A DNA stretch of 14,360 bases from Thermoplasmata archaeon (GCA_003561665.1 PWVY01000156.1:1-14360); one strand, 5' to 3'; shown: positions 1 through 7,772, counted from the stretch's first letter. Made by a program: numbers and translations. Notes: a model not told the origin generated them from the sequence alone.

Positions 1-1
1 C

Positions 2-150
2 GAGGTCGCCGCGGTCGCGCTCGACGGCTGGCTCGTCCAGGGGCGTCCGGCGCTGGCCCCGCGCGTCCCGGCGGTGTTCCTCAACGCCCGCGGGGGCCGG
101 CTGAGCCGGCAGGGTGCGTGGCAACGCGTGAAGGCCAGCGCCGAACGCGT
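2..150 (+). pseudogene. XerC/XerD-like tyrosine recombinase fragment joined in frame to the ABC ATPase
   Basis: Translation from base 2 gives a segment with LDGWLVQGRPALAP followed by FLNARGGRLSRQGAW and VKASAERVGL. This is the stretch of XerC/XerD recombinases between the first catalytic Arg region and the HxLRH box; FLNARGGRLSRQ is highly characteristic of that family. The HTLRH box and catalytic Tyr never follow; the reading instead continues as an ABC ATPase (DRADHLPNQLSGGEQQR). Both families have a similar AERxGL-type stretch at the join, so the crossover lies in or near bases 130-165. Codon choice also changes here: the left part uses CCG, CGG, CAG and GGG, the right part CAA, CGA, CTC and ACC. 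The exact right boundary is uncertain. Confidence 0.7.
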
Positions 151-448
151 CGGCCTCGCCGACCGAGCCGACCACCTCCCCAACCAACTCTCCGGCGGCG
201 AGCAACAACGCATCGCGCTCGCCCGAAGCCTCGTCAACGACCCCACCATCGTCTGGGCCGACGAACCCACCGGGAACCTCGACAAGAAAACCGGGAAGAA
301 CGTCCTCGACCTGATCCAACGCCTCAACCAAGAACACGACCAAACCTACGTCATCGTCACGCACGACCCCAAAGTCCTCGACATCGCACACCGAAGCATC
401 CGCATGGAAAGCGGACGCCTCGCAAACGAAGCCCCCCGTGAGGCATGA
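2..448 (+). CDS. ABC transporter ATPase, C-terminal part (5'-truncated, chimeric N-terminus)
   Basis: The frame is open from base 2 to the TGA at 446-448. From about base 145 onward it is the second half of a LolD/MacB-class ABC ATPase: the signature LSGGEQQR is encoded at 188-211, the Walker B and D-loop (VWADEPTGNLD) at about 251-283, and the H-loop VTHD with its His at 362-364. Walker A and the Q-loop are absent. Such ATPases power FtsX/MacB-type permeases that move lipids, lipoproteins or peptides, or work as mechanotransmitters. The stop overlaps the permease start at 445 (ATGA), so the two are translationally coupled and surely partners. The first ~50 codons do not belong to an ABC protein but resemble a XerC/XerD recombinase (see separate entry), so no genuine start is visible. 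As it stands the protein could not bind ATP normally. Confidence 0.85.
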   Translation, partial: EVAAVALDGWLVQGRPALAPRVPAVFLNARGGRLSRQGAWQRVKASAERVGLADRADHLPNQLSGGEQQRIALARSLVNDPTIVWADEPTGNLDKKTGKNVLDLIQRLNQEHDQTYVIVTHDPKVLDIAHRSIRMESGRLANEAPREA

Positions 449-3400
449 TGCTCGGCCGCCTCTTCGCCATCGCCAAACGCAACACCAAACGCCACAAACC
501 CCAAGCCATCGCCGCCGCCGCAGCCGTCGCTGTCGGCACCATGGTCCTCGCCGCAAGCCTCCTCGCCGGCACCGCCGCCCAAGCCGGCATCACAGAGATC
601 GCCTACGACGTGCTCGACCACACCGACCAAACCATCCGCACCGAAGGTGACTTCTTCTTCCCCCAACCCGCCGCCGAACGCTTCGCACAAGAAACCCACC
701 AACGCGCCCCCCACGTCGCCGACTCCCCCACCATCCTCCCCACCGGCATCGCCCAAACCCAACAAGGCAACACCGAACCCGACACGATGCTCATCGGCCT
801 CCCCCCCGACGAAGAGAACTTCGGCACCTTCCATCCCCACCAAGGCCCCCACACCCTCACCGAAACCACCATCCTCGCCAACAAAAACGCCAAAGACGCC
901 CTCAACCTCCAAACCGGCGACACCCTCACCCTTCACACTCCCAAACCCCTCGACCCCCTCGTCCCCACCATCCACACCCACAACGGTACCGTCACCAGCG
1001 CCGCAAGCAACACCCTCCCCCTCGATGCCCCCCCATTCCCCGGCGACCCCAACGGCGTCACCACCGAACGGTTCGACTTCCACGTCCAACCCGACGCCAC
1101 ACGCCTCACTGCGATCCTCGCCTGGCAAAGCCCCGAGAACACCACCGACCTCGATCTCACCCTCACCGCCCCCAACGGGACCACCTACCACGACACACAA
1201 GGCGCCCCCGGCGACCCCAACGTGCCCATCATCCTCAACGCAACCGCCACCCCCGGCGAATGGACGGCACACATCCAAAGCACAGCCGCCATCGAACAAC
1301 CCTTCCAGCTCATCATCCTCGAACTGGCCCCCGCCTACGACCTCGACCAACTCCGCGAAGGACGCGAAACCATCGAACGCCTCGGCCCCATCGCCGACCG
1401 GATCGACAGGCTCGCCGGGACCCTCACGTTCACCGCTCGCGTCGACGGGATCGTCACCAACGAAGGCAAAGGCGGCTTCACCGGTGAACCTGCCCTCTTC
1501 TTCCCCCTCGAACGGCTCCAACACGAACTCGAACGCCCCAACGAGATCAACGTCATCCGAACCTCCAACCCCGGGGACGAACGTGAAGGCCTCCACCACA
1601 CGCCCGACGTCATGCCCCCCCTGGAAGACGCGCTCGAAGCCACGCAACAAGCACACCCAGAACCGAGCGTTCAAGCCCTCAACGTCGAAACAACCAAAGC
1701 CGACATCGTCGAGCACGCCCAACAAGCCGGCAGCGACTTCACCCGGTTCCTGACCACCCTCTCGTCCTTCACGATCGTGGCCGGCCTCCTCCTTGTGGTG
1801 AACCTGTTCACCATGCTCGGCCAAGAACGCCGCGTCGAGATGAGCGTCATGCGCGCTCTTGGCATGAAACGAAGCCACCTCACCGCCTCCATGACGCTCG
1901 AGGGGACCCTCTACGCTATCCCCGGCGCCATCATAGGATCCATCCTCGGCCTTGGCCTCGCATACGTCCTCATCGAGGCGATCAACCGCTTCATCGTTGG
2001 ACCCGACGCCCTCCCCATCCCCTTCATCGCTGACCTTCCCACCGTCGCGCTCTCCGCCGCCATCGGATTGATCGTCACGGGGATCATCGTTGCCGCTACA
2101 GGCTACCGCCTCTCCCGCCTCCACATCGCAAGCGGGCTCAAGGACCGCCAAGATCCTCCCAACCCGAACCGATCACGACCCGCACACTGGCTTCTTGGAA
2201 CCGGCGTGCTCCTGTCCGCCCTTCACATACCCACCGGCTGGTTCACCCTCCTCCTGCTTGGACCCGCAGCCCTCTTGGCAGGAGCCATCGCGTGGATCGG
2301 GCGATCCTGGAATACACGCAACGTCCTCTTCCTCGCCTCCACGAGCGTCGTCGCGTACGGGTTGTGGACCGTGGTCGGGTTAGAGCTACCCTCCAGCGAG
2401 GCACCCTACATGATCCCCACCCGAGGGGTCCTTCTCGTCATCATGGGCGTCATCGCCCTCATCAACCTCCCCGGGCTTCCCACCGCCCTCTCATGGGCGT
2501 CCCAACGCCTTGGTCGGTTCAGTCCGGCCGCGCTCGTGGCTTCCAGCTACCCCACGCGCAAGCAGCTTCGGACCGGGTTGACCGCCAGCATGTTCGCGCT
2601 CATCTTGCTCGTCCTGATCTTCTTCTCCACGTTCTTCGCCGTGTTCGAAGTGGACCCTGAACGGGAGGCTGGCGGGTTCGATGTCTACGCTGAGACACGG
2701 TTACCCATCGAGGGGTTGGAACCGTGGGCCGAAGAGAACCTCGAAGGCGACCCCTCCGTGCTTGACTCCATCTCCACGAGCCATGCCCTCCCCACCGCTC
2801 GTCTCGTAGGCGGAGACGCCGTCACCATCGATGGACGCCCGGTCCAGTACCACGGGCCCCCCGTGGACGTTTTCTATGGCATCACCCCGGGCTTCGCGGA
2901 GGAGAACGCGTACGAGCTTGTCTCGAGAGCTGAACCGTTCGAATCGGATCAGGAGGCCTACGAAGCCGTCAGCCAGGATCCTGAGAGCGTGATCGTCTCT
3001 CGCGTGTACGACGTGGATGAGACCGGCCGCTTGGGAGCGGTTCAGGGCGGGGAACAGTTAACGCTTGAGATGGCTACGCGCTCGTTCAACTTCACCGTCG
3101 AGGGCGCGCAAAGCCAGCAGTACCTGGGGGGCATCTTCCTGGAGGAAGACACGGTCAGGGACCTGTTCCCTGGTCATGGGACCGCCTTCCTCATCACCGT
3201 CCAGGACGGTGAGGATCCCTCGGCCGTTGCGGATGAACTTGAACGCGCGTTCGCCCACCTGGGATTGTCCGCGGACGATATACGAGCAGAAGCCAGGGAC
3301 ATCCAAGAACTCAATGCACGCTTCTACACCGTGCTGCAGGTGTTCCTAGGGTTGGGTCTCGTCATCGGGGTCGCCAGCTTGGGCATCGTGACAGCCAAAA

Positions 3401-3720
3401 GCGCGTTAGAGCGAGAGCACGAGTTGGGCGTGCTACGCGCAATGGGCCTCCCGGGAGAACATGTGCAGGCAAGCCTCGTGGGCGAGGGGCTGTTGACCGC
3501 GATGCTTGGCATCCTCCCCGGCATCTTCATCGGGATCGCTGCAGCGTACGCATCATGGTTAGGGTTCTTCCAAGCCGCCGGCGTCCCTTTCCAGATCCCT
3601 TGGTTATCCATCCTCGGTTTGACGCTGTTCAGCTTAGCAGCCACCTTGTTGAGCACCGTGCCGCCGGCACGCCGCGCTGCCAAGGTGGACACGGCGCAGG
3701 CTGTGCGCGTGGAAGCATGA
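445..3720 (+). CDS. MacB/FtsX-family ABC transporter permease, large two-core form
   Basis: This 1091-aa membrane protein is the partner of the ATPase just upstream; its ATG (445) overlaps the ATPase stop, and a second in-frame ATG follows at 448. It has a membrane segment near residues 21-45, a large extracellular region (about 46-430), a first FtsX core (about 435-555; motif RRVEMSVMRALGM at 462-474), extra hydrophobic segments (582-678), another at 709-734, a second extracellular region (735-955) and a second FtsX core (960-1075; motif REHELGVLRAMGL at 990-1002). Duplicated FtsX cores with two external domains are typical of the large permeases of this family, which handle lipids, lipoproteins or peptides at the cell surface. 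Residues about 205-292 look like an inserted PPC-type beta-sandwich. Substrate is unknown. Synonymous codon use shifts along the gene: Gln is almost always CAA in the first half and mostly CAG near the end. Confidence 0.88.
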   Translation: MMLGRLFAIAKRNTKRHKPQAIAAAAAVAVGTMVLAASLLAGTAAQAGITEIAYDVLDHTDQTIRTEGDFFFPQPAAERFAQETHQRAPHVADSPTILPTGIAQTQQGNTEPDTMLIGLPPDEENFGTFHPHQGPHTLTETTILANKNAKDALNLQTGDTLTLHTPKPLDPLVPTIHTHNGTVTSAASNTLPLDAPPFPGDPNGVTTERFDFHVQPDATRLTAILAWQSPENTTDLDLTLTAPNGTTYHDTQGAPGDPNVPIILNATATPGEWTAHIQSTAAIEQPFQLIILELAPAYDLDQLREGRETIERLGPIADRIDRLAGTLTFTARVDGIVTNEGKGGFTGEPALFFPLERLQHELERPNEINVIRTSNPGDEREGLHHTPDVMPPLEDALEATQQAHPEPSVQALNVETTKADIVEHAQQAGSDFTRFLTTLSSFTIVAGLLLVVNLFTMLGQERRVEMSVMRALGMKRSHLTASMTLEGTLYAIPGAIIGSILGLGLAYVLIEAINRFIVGPDALPIPFIADLPTVALSAAIGLIVTGIIVAATGYRLSRLHIASGLKDRQDPPNPNRSRPAHWLLGTGVLLSALHIPTGWFTLLLLGPAALLAGAIAWIGRSWNTRNVLFLASTSVVAYGLWTVVGLELPSSEAPYMIPTRGVLLVIMGVIALINLPGLPTALSWASQRLGRFSPAALVASSYPTRKQLRTGLTASMFALILLVLIFFSTFFAVFEVDPEREAGGFDVYAETRLPIEGLEPWAEENLEGDPSVLDSISTSHALPTARLVGGDAVTIDGRPVQYHGPPVDVFYGITPGFAEENAYELVSRAEPFESDQEAYEAVSQDPESVIVSRVYDVDETGRLGAVQGGEQLTLEMATRSFNFTVEGAQSQQYLGGIFLEEDTVRDLFPGHGTAFLITVQDGEDPSAVADELERAFAHLGLSADDIRAEARDIQELNARFYTVLQVFLGLGLVIGVASLGIVTAKSALEREHELGVLRAMGLPGEHVQASLVGEGLLTAMLGILPGIFIGIAAAYASWLGFFQAAGVPFQIPWLSILGLTLFSLAATLLSTVPPARRAAKVDTAQAVRVEA

Positions 3721-3987
3721 TATCGGGAAGGTTCCGAAGAAGTGGGGGGGTCACCCCGGGCCGAGGTGGAAGGCACGGGAGACGCGGATGGAGCATCCGA
3801 AGTCAACCGGCCCGGGGCGGGGATTCAGCAACCGGTGAAACCGGCGCATCATCCCACCACCCCGTAGGTCTCCTGGTACTTGGAACCTCCGCGAAGCCGG
3901 GTGGACAGAATATGTCTCCGTGCGAACAAACGAACATGAGCCTTCCCGAAGCCTGAAGCCAGCGTTGGCCCTGATGCCGCTGGCCTC
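3721..3987. other. Structured intergenic region, possible non-coding RNA or leader
   Basis: No convincing protein gene fits this gap. It holds several inverted repeats that nest into one fold on the plus strand. A perfect 10-bp pair is at 3754-3763 with 3808-3817 (CCCCGGGCCG/CGGCCCGGGG); inside it is a 5-bp hairpin 3786-3790/3794-3798 flanked by GAC/GTC. Next come a 5-bp hairpin 3832-3836/3840-3844 and an enclosing helix 3729-3735 with 3882-3888 (AGGTTCC/GGAACCT), extended by AAG/CTT past one bulged G. Downstream is a small hairpin at 3903-3917. A weak TATA-like stretch (ATGATATC, 3716-3723) lies at the permease stop. I could not match the fold to SRP RNA, RNase P RNA or a known riboswitch by eye, and the strand is not certain. 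Confidence 0.35.
3958..3984 (+). promoter_or_regulatory. Hairpin immediately before the PolX-like start codon
   Basis: A perfect 7-bp inverted repeat, GCCAGCG (3958-3964) and CGCTGGC (3978-3984), with a 13-nt loop ends three bases before the ATG at 3988. No TATA box lies at leaderless distance from this ATG; the nearest AT-rich stretch (GAATATGT, 3908-3915) would give a leader of roughly 50 nt that contains this hairpin. It might affect translation initiation, or be chance in GC-rich DNA. Confidence 0.3.
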
Positions 3988-5685
3988 ATGCTCAGCGTGA
4001 ACGAAACCGTCGCCCGTATGCTCGAGGAACTCGCGGACCTCGAAGACCTCCGCGGCACCCGGTACAAACCAAGCGCCTACCGACGCGCAGCCCGCAACAT
4101 CCGACACACCGAGGAACCCGTCACGAACCTCCGCGAAGAGGGCACCCTCGCCAACATCGAAGGCGTCGGTGACGCCATCCGTGCCAAGATCATCGAGGCC
4201 CTTGACACCGGCACCATGAGCACCCTTGAGACCCTTCGCGAGGAGGTCCCGGTCGACATCACGACCCTCAAGAAGGTTCGAGGCTTAGGAACCAAAAGCC
4301 TTGCCCGCCTTTGGTCCGAGCTTGGCATCACCACGCTCGACGAGCTTGAAGCCGCCGCCAGGCAAGGCAAGATCGGGCAACTCGACGGGTTCGGCCCCAA
4401 GACGGTCACGGGCATCCTCGAACAAGTCGAACACGTCCGAGAAGCGATGAACCGCTGGCTGCTTAGCGACCTGGAAACCGCAGCCGAAACCCTTCAACAA
4501 CGCCTCACCCAGGCCGCCCCCATCCGGTCCATCACGACCGCAGGCAGCATCCGGCGCCGATGCCCCACCGCAGCCCGCATCCACCTCGTCGCGGTCACGA
4601 AGAAGCCTGAAGCGACCCTTGATGCGTTCACGAACCTCGCCGAAGCACACAACATCCTCGACCGTTCCCCCAGCCAAGCCACCGTTGAACTCGTCACAGG
4701 GACCCCAGCAACCCTCACAACGACCTGGGAAACCCACCACGGCGGGGCCCTCCTGGACGCCACAGGCGCACCTGCCCACCTTGAAGACCTTCAAGCCCAC
4801 GCCCAACAAGCCGGAGGATCCCTGACACCCCAAGGCCTCGAACAAGACGGCCAAACACACGCCTTCACCACAGAAACAAGCCTCTACGAAGCCCTTGATC
4901 TTCCCCCTATCCCTCCCGAACTCCGGGAAGGGAACGGCGAAGTTCAAGCCGCTGCAGAAGGCACCCTCCCTGACCTGGTCACCCTAAGCGACATCCGGGG
5001 CGACCTCCAGATGCATACAACGTACAGCGATGGGGTCACGGACATCCAAGCGATGGCGCGCAAAGCCAACACGCTTGGGTACGACTACATCCTCATCACC
5101 GATCACGGGCCCAGCTTGGGCATCGCGAACGCTCCCAGCGAAGACGAGCTCTATCAGCAGCGAGACGAGATCCAAGAGATCAACGAGGAGGCCAACATCG
5201 ACACGACCGTCCTATGGGGTGTCGAAGCCAACATCGTCCCCGATGGTCTCGACGTGCCTGAGGACATGCTCGATGAGATGGATCTCGTCGTGGCGAGCAT
5301 GCATGACATGGTGGATGATGCATCCGATCGCATCGAGCACGCGCTTGAAGCGTATCCTGTGGATATCCTCGGGCACCCAACGAACCGGAAGCTCAACCGG
5401 CGCAAGGGGAACAGGCTGGACTTGGATCGCATCGTGAGCATCGCTGAGCGCGAGAAGGTTGCACTTGAGATCAACGCTCAACCCAAGCGTTTAGATCTCG
5501 ATTGGCGTGATGCGTTCGAGCATCGGGACAGGGTTTCGTTCGTGATCAGCACGGACGCTCACAGTCCTGGAGAGATGGAGGTGATGCGCTTTGGTGTCGA
5601 TCAGGCGCGCAAGGCTTGGCTTCCCAAAGGATCGATCCTGAACGCTCACCCGCTGGAGGAGCTCGTTACGCGGCTTGGCGCGTGA
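3988..5685 (+). CDS. PolX-family protein with PHP domain; polymerase active site degenerate
   Basis: 565 aa, the usual length of prokaryotic PolX (DNA polymerase X fused to a PHP phosphoesterase). Three helix-hairpin-helix motifs are visible: IEGVGDAIRAK (57-67), VRGLGTKSLARL (97-108) and LDGFGPKTVTGIL (132-144). The palm keeps the GSxRR motif (186-190), but the two metal-binding Asp of the family motif GDIDxLV align without gaps to Arg197 and His199, and the third falls on Glu234. The TGSxxHN motif is reduced to TGAPAH (259-264). The PHP domain is well kept: His343, Asp348, TDH (371-373), Glu413, His439, GHP (462-464) and TDAH (522-525). Gln341 replaces the first His of HxH, which I recall in some other PolX proteins. 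PHP domains of PolX give 3'-5' exonuclease or AP-endonuclease activity. I infer a repair nuclease that has lost DNA synthesis. The ATG at 3988 is the only sensible start, as a stop lies in frame at 3937. Confidence 0.88.
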   Translation: MLSVNETVARMLEELADLEDLRGTRYKPSAYRRAARNIRHTEEPVTNLREEGTLANIEGVGDAIRAKIIEALDTGTMSTLETLREEVPVDITTLKKVRGLGTKSLARLWSELGITTLDELEAAARQGKIGQLDGFGPKTVTGILEQVEHVREAMNRWLLSDLETAAETLQQRLTQAAPIRSITTAGSIRRRCPTAARIHLVAVTKKPEATLDAFTNLAEAHNILDRSPSQATVELVTGTPATLTTTWETHHGGALLDATGAPAHLEDLQAHAQQAGGSLTPQGLEQDGQTHAFTTETSLYEALDLPPIPPELREGNGEVQAAAEGTLPDLVTLSDIRGDLQMHTTYSDGVTDIQAMARKANTLGYDYILITDHGPSLGIANAPSEDELYQQRDEIQEINEEANIDTTVLWGVEANIVPDGLDVPEDMLDEMDLVVASMHDMVDDASDRIEHALEAYPVDILGHPTNRKLNRRKGNRLDLDRIVSIAEREKVALEINAQPKRLDLDWRDAFEHRDRVSFVISTDAHSPGEMEVMRFGVDQARKAWLPKGSILNAHPLEELVTRLGA

Positions 5686-5773
5686 ACCTTGGTCTTGGAG
5701 GTTGAATCCTCGATGGACAGGGATAGGATGAGTTTGGGAACGCCTTCGGTGATGCGGCTGTTTGCTTGGTTCT

Positions 5774-5881
5774 ATGGTGCTCCAATCCCACGTGACCAAG
5801 GTGTTCGGTTTTGCGCTTACGATCGTCTGCATCCTAGGGGCCTTCCCCAACGCCCTTGTTGGGCACCCTGATGAGGCCTGA
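5774..5881 (+). CDS. Possible 35-aa small hydrophobic peptide ORF
   Basis: In the 249-bp gap between two convergent genes, an ATG at 5774 opens a 35-codon frame ending in TGA at 5879-5881. The middle is hydrophobic (VFGFALTIVCILGAF) and could be one membrane span. No clear TATA box or ribosome binding site precedes it, and a 6-bp hairpin (CCCAAC 5846-5851/GTTGGG 5858-5863) lies within it, which might instead belong to transcript ends here. A chance ORF is the more likely reading. Confidence 0.15.
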   Translation: MVLQSHVTKVFGFALTIVCILGAFPNALVGHPDEA

Positions 5882-5934
5882 TCCTGCTTGGAGCTGCGTT
5901 CACGATCGATGTCCCTAGCGAAGAGTGAGGGGTT

Positions 5935-7698
5935 TCAACCGATCGTTTCCAACCGGTCGGGGTCATGCATCGTCGCATTGGGCGAGAGCCCGGGGAGAGC
6001 GAGCGTCGCGTTCGGGCCGGTTTCGATCGTGCTTGTCGCGTACGAGTCGTCTTGATGGACCCAATCGTCCGTGTTCGTGAGGGTTAACCGTAGCACGTCT
6101 CCGGGTTGTATGACATCCGCCTGGGGGAACATCTCAAGCGTGAACGTGTAGGGCTCTCCAGGGGTGAGGGGTTCGGTCGTTTCGACGCCGTGGCGTTGCG
6201 TCGCGTCGAGGTACCCGCGGTTGATCCATTCGCTTTCCCCATCGGTCCTTACAACTTCGAGGTGGGCGACCCAGTGCGTGGAGGTTTGGTCGGTCGTTGC
6301 TGTGAGGTTGAGCGTGGGTCGGCTGGTGATCAAGAACTCCTCTTCGAAGGGGGTGGTTTCGAACGTGAGCGTGGCCGGGTGATCGGTGAGGGTTTCCCCG
6401 ATTGTGGATACGGTTGGTCCGGTGGTTCCCATGCTCATGCCGGGTGCATCTCGGGGGTAGTCGTGGATGATCAGTTCCCCGGGTTCGTTGACATGCTCTT
6501 CCAGGGTGCCCTCATGGGTGAGGTGGAAGGTGACGGGTTCTTGGTCCGTGATGGGGAAGTCGTTGACGCCGTACCATTGCCCTTGCGTGTCCTCGAAGAG
6601 GACGGGGGGGAGGGCGTCTTTGATGCCGGTGTCGATCCCGTGGAGGTGTTCGTCGAACCATTGGTGCAGGATGTCGCCGTGGCCCCACCAGTCGTCGCGG
6701 TCGGGTTGGGCGTGGCCCCATTGGCCGTAAATCGCGCGGGTTTCTCCGCCCCATTCGTTGGTGCTGGGGTCGATGTGGTCGGGTTTGACGTTCCAGTCTT
6801 GGAACCCGTGGGTGCGGAGCATGGTCACGTTGGATTCGGGGGCGAGCTTGTGGTAGGCGCGATCTTCCCAGTACGTGTGCCAGTCGCCGGTGGTGTCGAG
6901 GGCGCGTTCGAGGTTCTCGGGTTGGCAGGTGAAGCGTTCGTGGTAGGTGAGGGCGGCGTTGGGGCGGGTGCCGGGGATGGCGCTGATGGCGAGGTAGGCG
7001 GCCATGGTGCCGGCGCCTTGGAGCTCGTAGGGGACGCCGCCGTAGTGGAGGTATTTGTATTGGCTGTCGACGCTGGCGGTGGGTACGATCGTTTTGAGGC
7101 TGGGGGGGTTCAGGAGCGCGGTGGTGATCTGGGTTTCGCCGTCGTAGCTGGCTCCGTACATGCCGACGTTGCCGTTGCTCCATTCTTGGGTGCCGAGCCA
7201 TTCGACGACGGCGTACCCGTCTTTCCATTGGTCGGGCCCGCTTTGGTCGATGCAGCCGCCGCTGTTGTGGTTGCCGGGGACGCTTGCGAACGCGACGGCG
7301 TAGCCGCGGGGGGTGAAGAAGTCGACGAGCGCGGGGTTGTAGGGTGATTCTTCGGGGGGGATGGGCACGTCTCCGTCGAGCGCGCTAAGGCTGCCTAGGG
7401 CGTCGCCGAGGCTTTGGTAGGGGGTGAAGACGAGGATGACGGGGACAGGGTCTTCGGCGTTCTCGGGCCGGTAGACGTCCATCCAGATCTCGTTCGTTTC
7501 CTCCCCGTGAACGGTGTCCTGGATGACGTGCTCGGTGCGTTGGATGGCCTCGTAGATGGGTTCGGTGAGGTCATCGATGGAAGCGCTTGGGGCTTCCGTT
7601 GCGTCTTCCTCGATGGCTTCTTGCGTGCCGATGCAGCCTGCCGTGGCGAGAGCGAGCACAAGGAAGAGAAGCATCCAACGCCGGGAACGGCCTCGCAT
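5935..7698 (-). CDS. Secreted CocE/NonD (X-Pro dipeptidyl-peptidase-like) serine hydrolase lipoprotein
   Basis: This 587-aa protein has a short signal peptide with Arg residues (1-8), a hydrophobic core (9-20) and a lipobox TAGC with Cys22, so it should be a membrane-anchored extracellular lipoprotein. The alpha/beta-hydrolase domain spans about 55-370: nucleophile Ser184 in YGASYDG (181-187), likely acid Asp301 in HGFQDWNVK (297-305), and His329 in GQWGHAQ (325-331). These motifs match the CocE/PepX group, whose members cleave N-terminal X-Pro dipeptides, cephalosporin-type esters or cocaine. The C-terminal jelly-roll domain (about 388-572) is the usual X-Pro_dipeptidyl-pept_C fold. A role in peptide scavenging is an inference. 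A TATA-like box (CTCATAAC, 7721-7728 on this strand) lies about 26 nt before the ATG, so translation is probably leaderless. The gene faces the PolX gene tail to tail. Confidence 0.88.
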   Translation of the reverse strand: MRGRSRRWMLLFLVLALATAGCIGTQEAIEEDATEAPSASIDDLTEPIYEAIQRTEHVIQDTVHGEETNEIWMDVYRPENAEDPVPVILVFTPYQSLGDALGSLSALDGDVPIPPEESPYNPALVDFFTPRGYAVAFASVPGNHNSGGCIDQSGPDQWKDGYAVVEWLGTQEWSNGNVGMYGASYDGETQITTALLNPPSLKTIVPTASVDSQYKYLHYGGVPYELQGAGTMAAYLAISAIPGTRPNAALTYHERFTCQPENLERALDTTGDWHTYWEDRAYHKLAPESNVTMLRTHGFQDWNVKPDHIDPSTNEWGGETRAIYGQWGHAQPDRDDWWGHGDILHQWFDEHLHGIDTGIKDALPPVLFEDTQGQWYGVNDFPITDQEPVTFHLTHEGTLEEHVNEPGELIIHDYPRDAPGMSMGTTGPTVSTIGETLTDHPATLTFETTPFEEEFLITSRPTLNLTATTDQTSTHWVAHLEVVRTDGESEWINRGYLDATQRHGVETTEPLTPGEPYTFTLEMFPQADVIQPGDVLRLTLTNTDDWVHQDDSYATSTIETGPNATLALPGLSPNATMHDPDRLETIG

Positions 7699-7720
7699 GA
7701 GGCCAACGAGCCCTAGGGAG

Positions 7721-7728
7721 GTTATGAG
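7721..7728 (-). promoter_or_regulatory. TATA-like box of the CocE-like lipoprotein gene
   Basis: CTCATAAC read on the minus strand is centred about 26 nt upstream of the ATG at 7698. There is no Shine-Dalgarno in between. This spacing places the transcription start at or next to the start codon, the same arrangement as at several other genes in the window. Confidence 0.5.
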
Positions 7729-7772
7729 TGTTGTGGGCGTAGGGTTGGGCAGGTTGCCATCGGGTCTTTGGC

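Noticed and set aside
346..2151. 601-codon open frame on the minus strand, antisense to the ATPase end and the permease
   Set aside because: It is a by-product of C-ending codons on the plus strand. The product is a monotonous Gly/Glu/Asp/Val-rich string with no domain, while the plus strand encodes a clear permease.
3751..4107. 118-codon minus-strand frame across the structured gap and the PolX-like start
   Set aside because: It overlaps the PolX-like gene by 120 bp, has no recognisable family motif, and no promoter-like box at a suitable distance.
6106..7347. 413-codon plus-strand open frame opposite the hydrolase gene
   Set aside because: Same cause: low-complexity Gly/Val/Glu/Asp-rich translation, no recognisable motif, and the minus strand has a full alpha/beta-hydrolase with catalytic residues.
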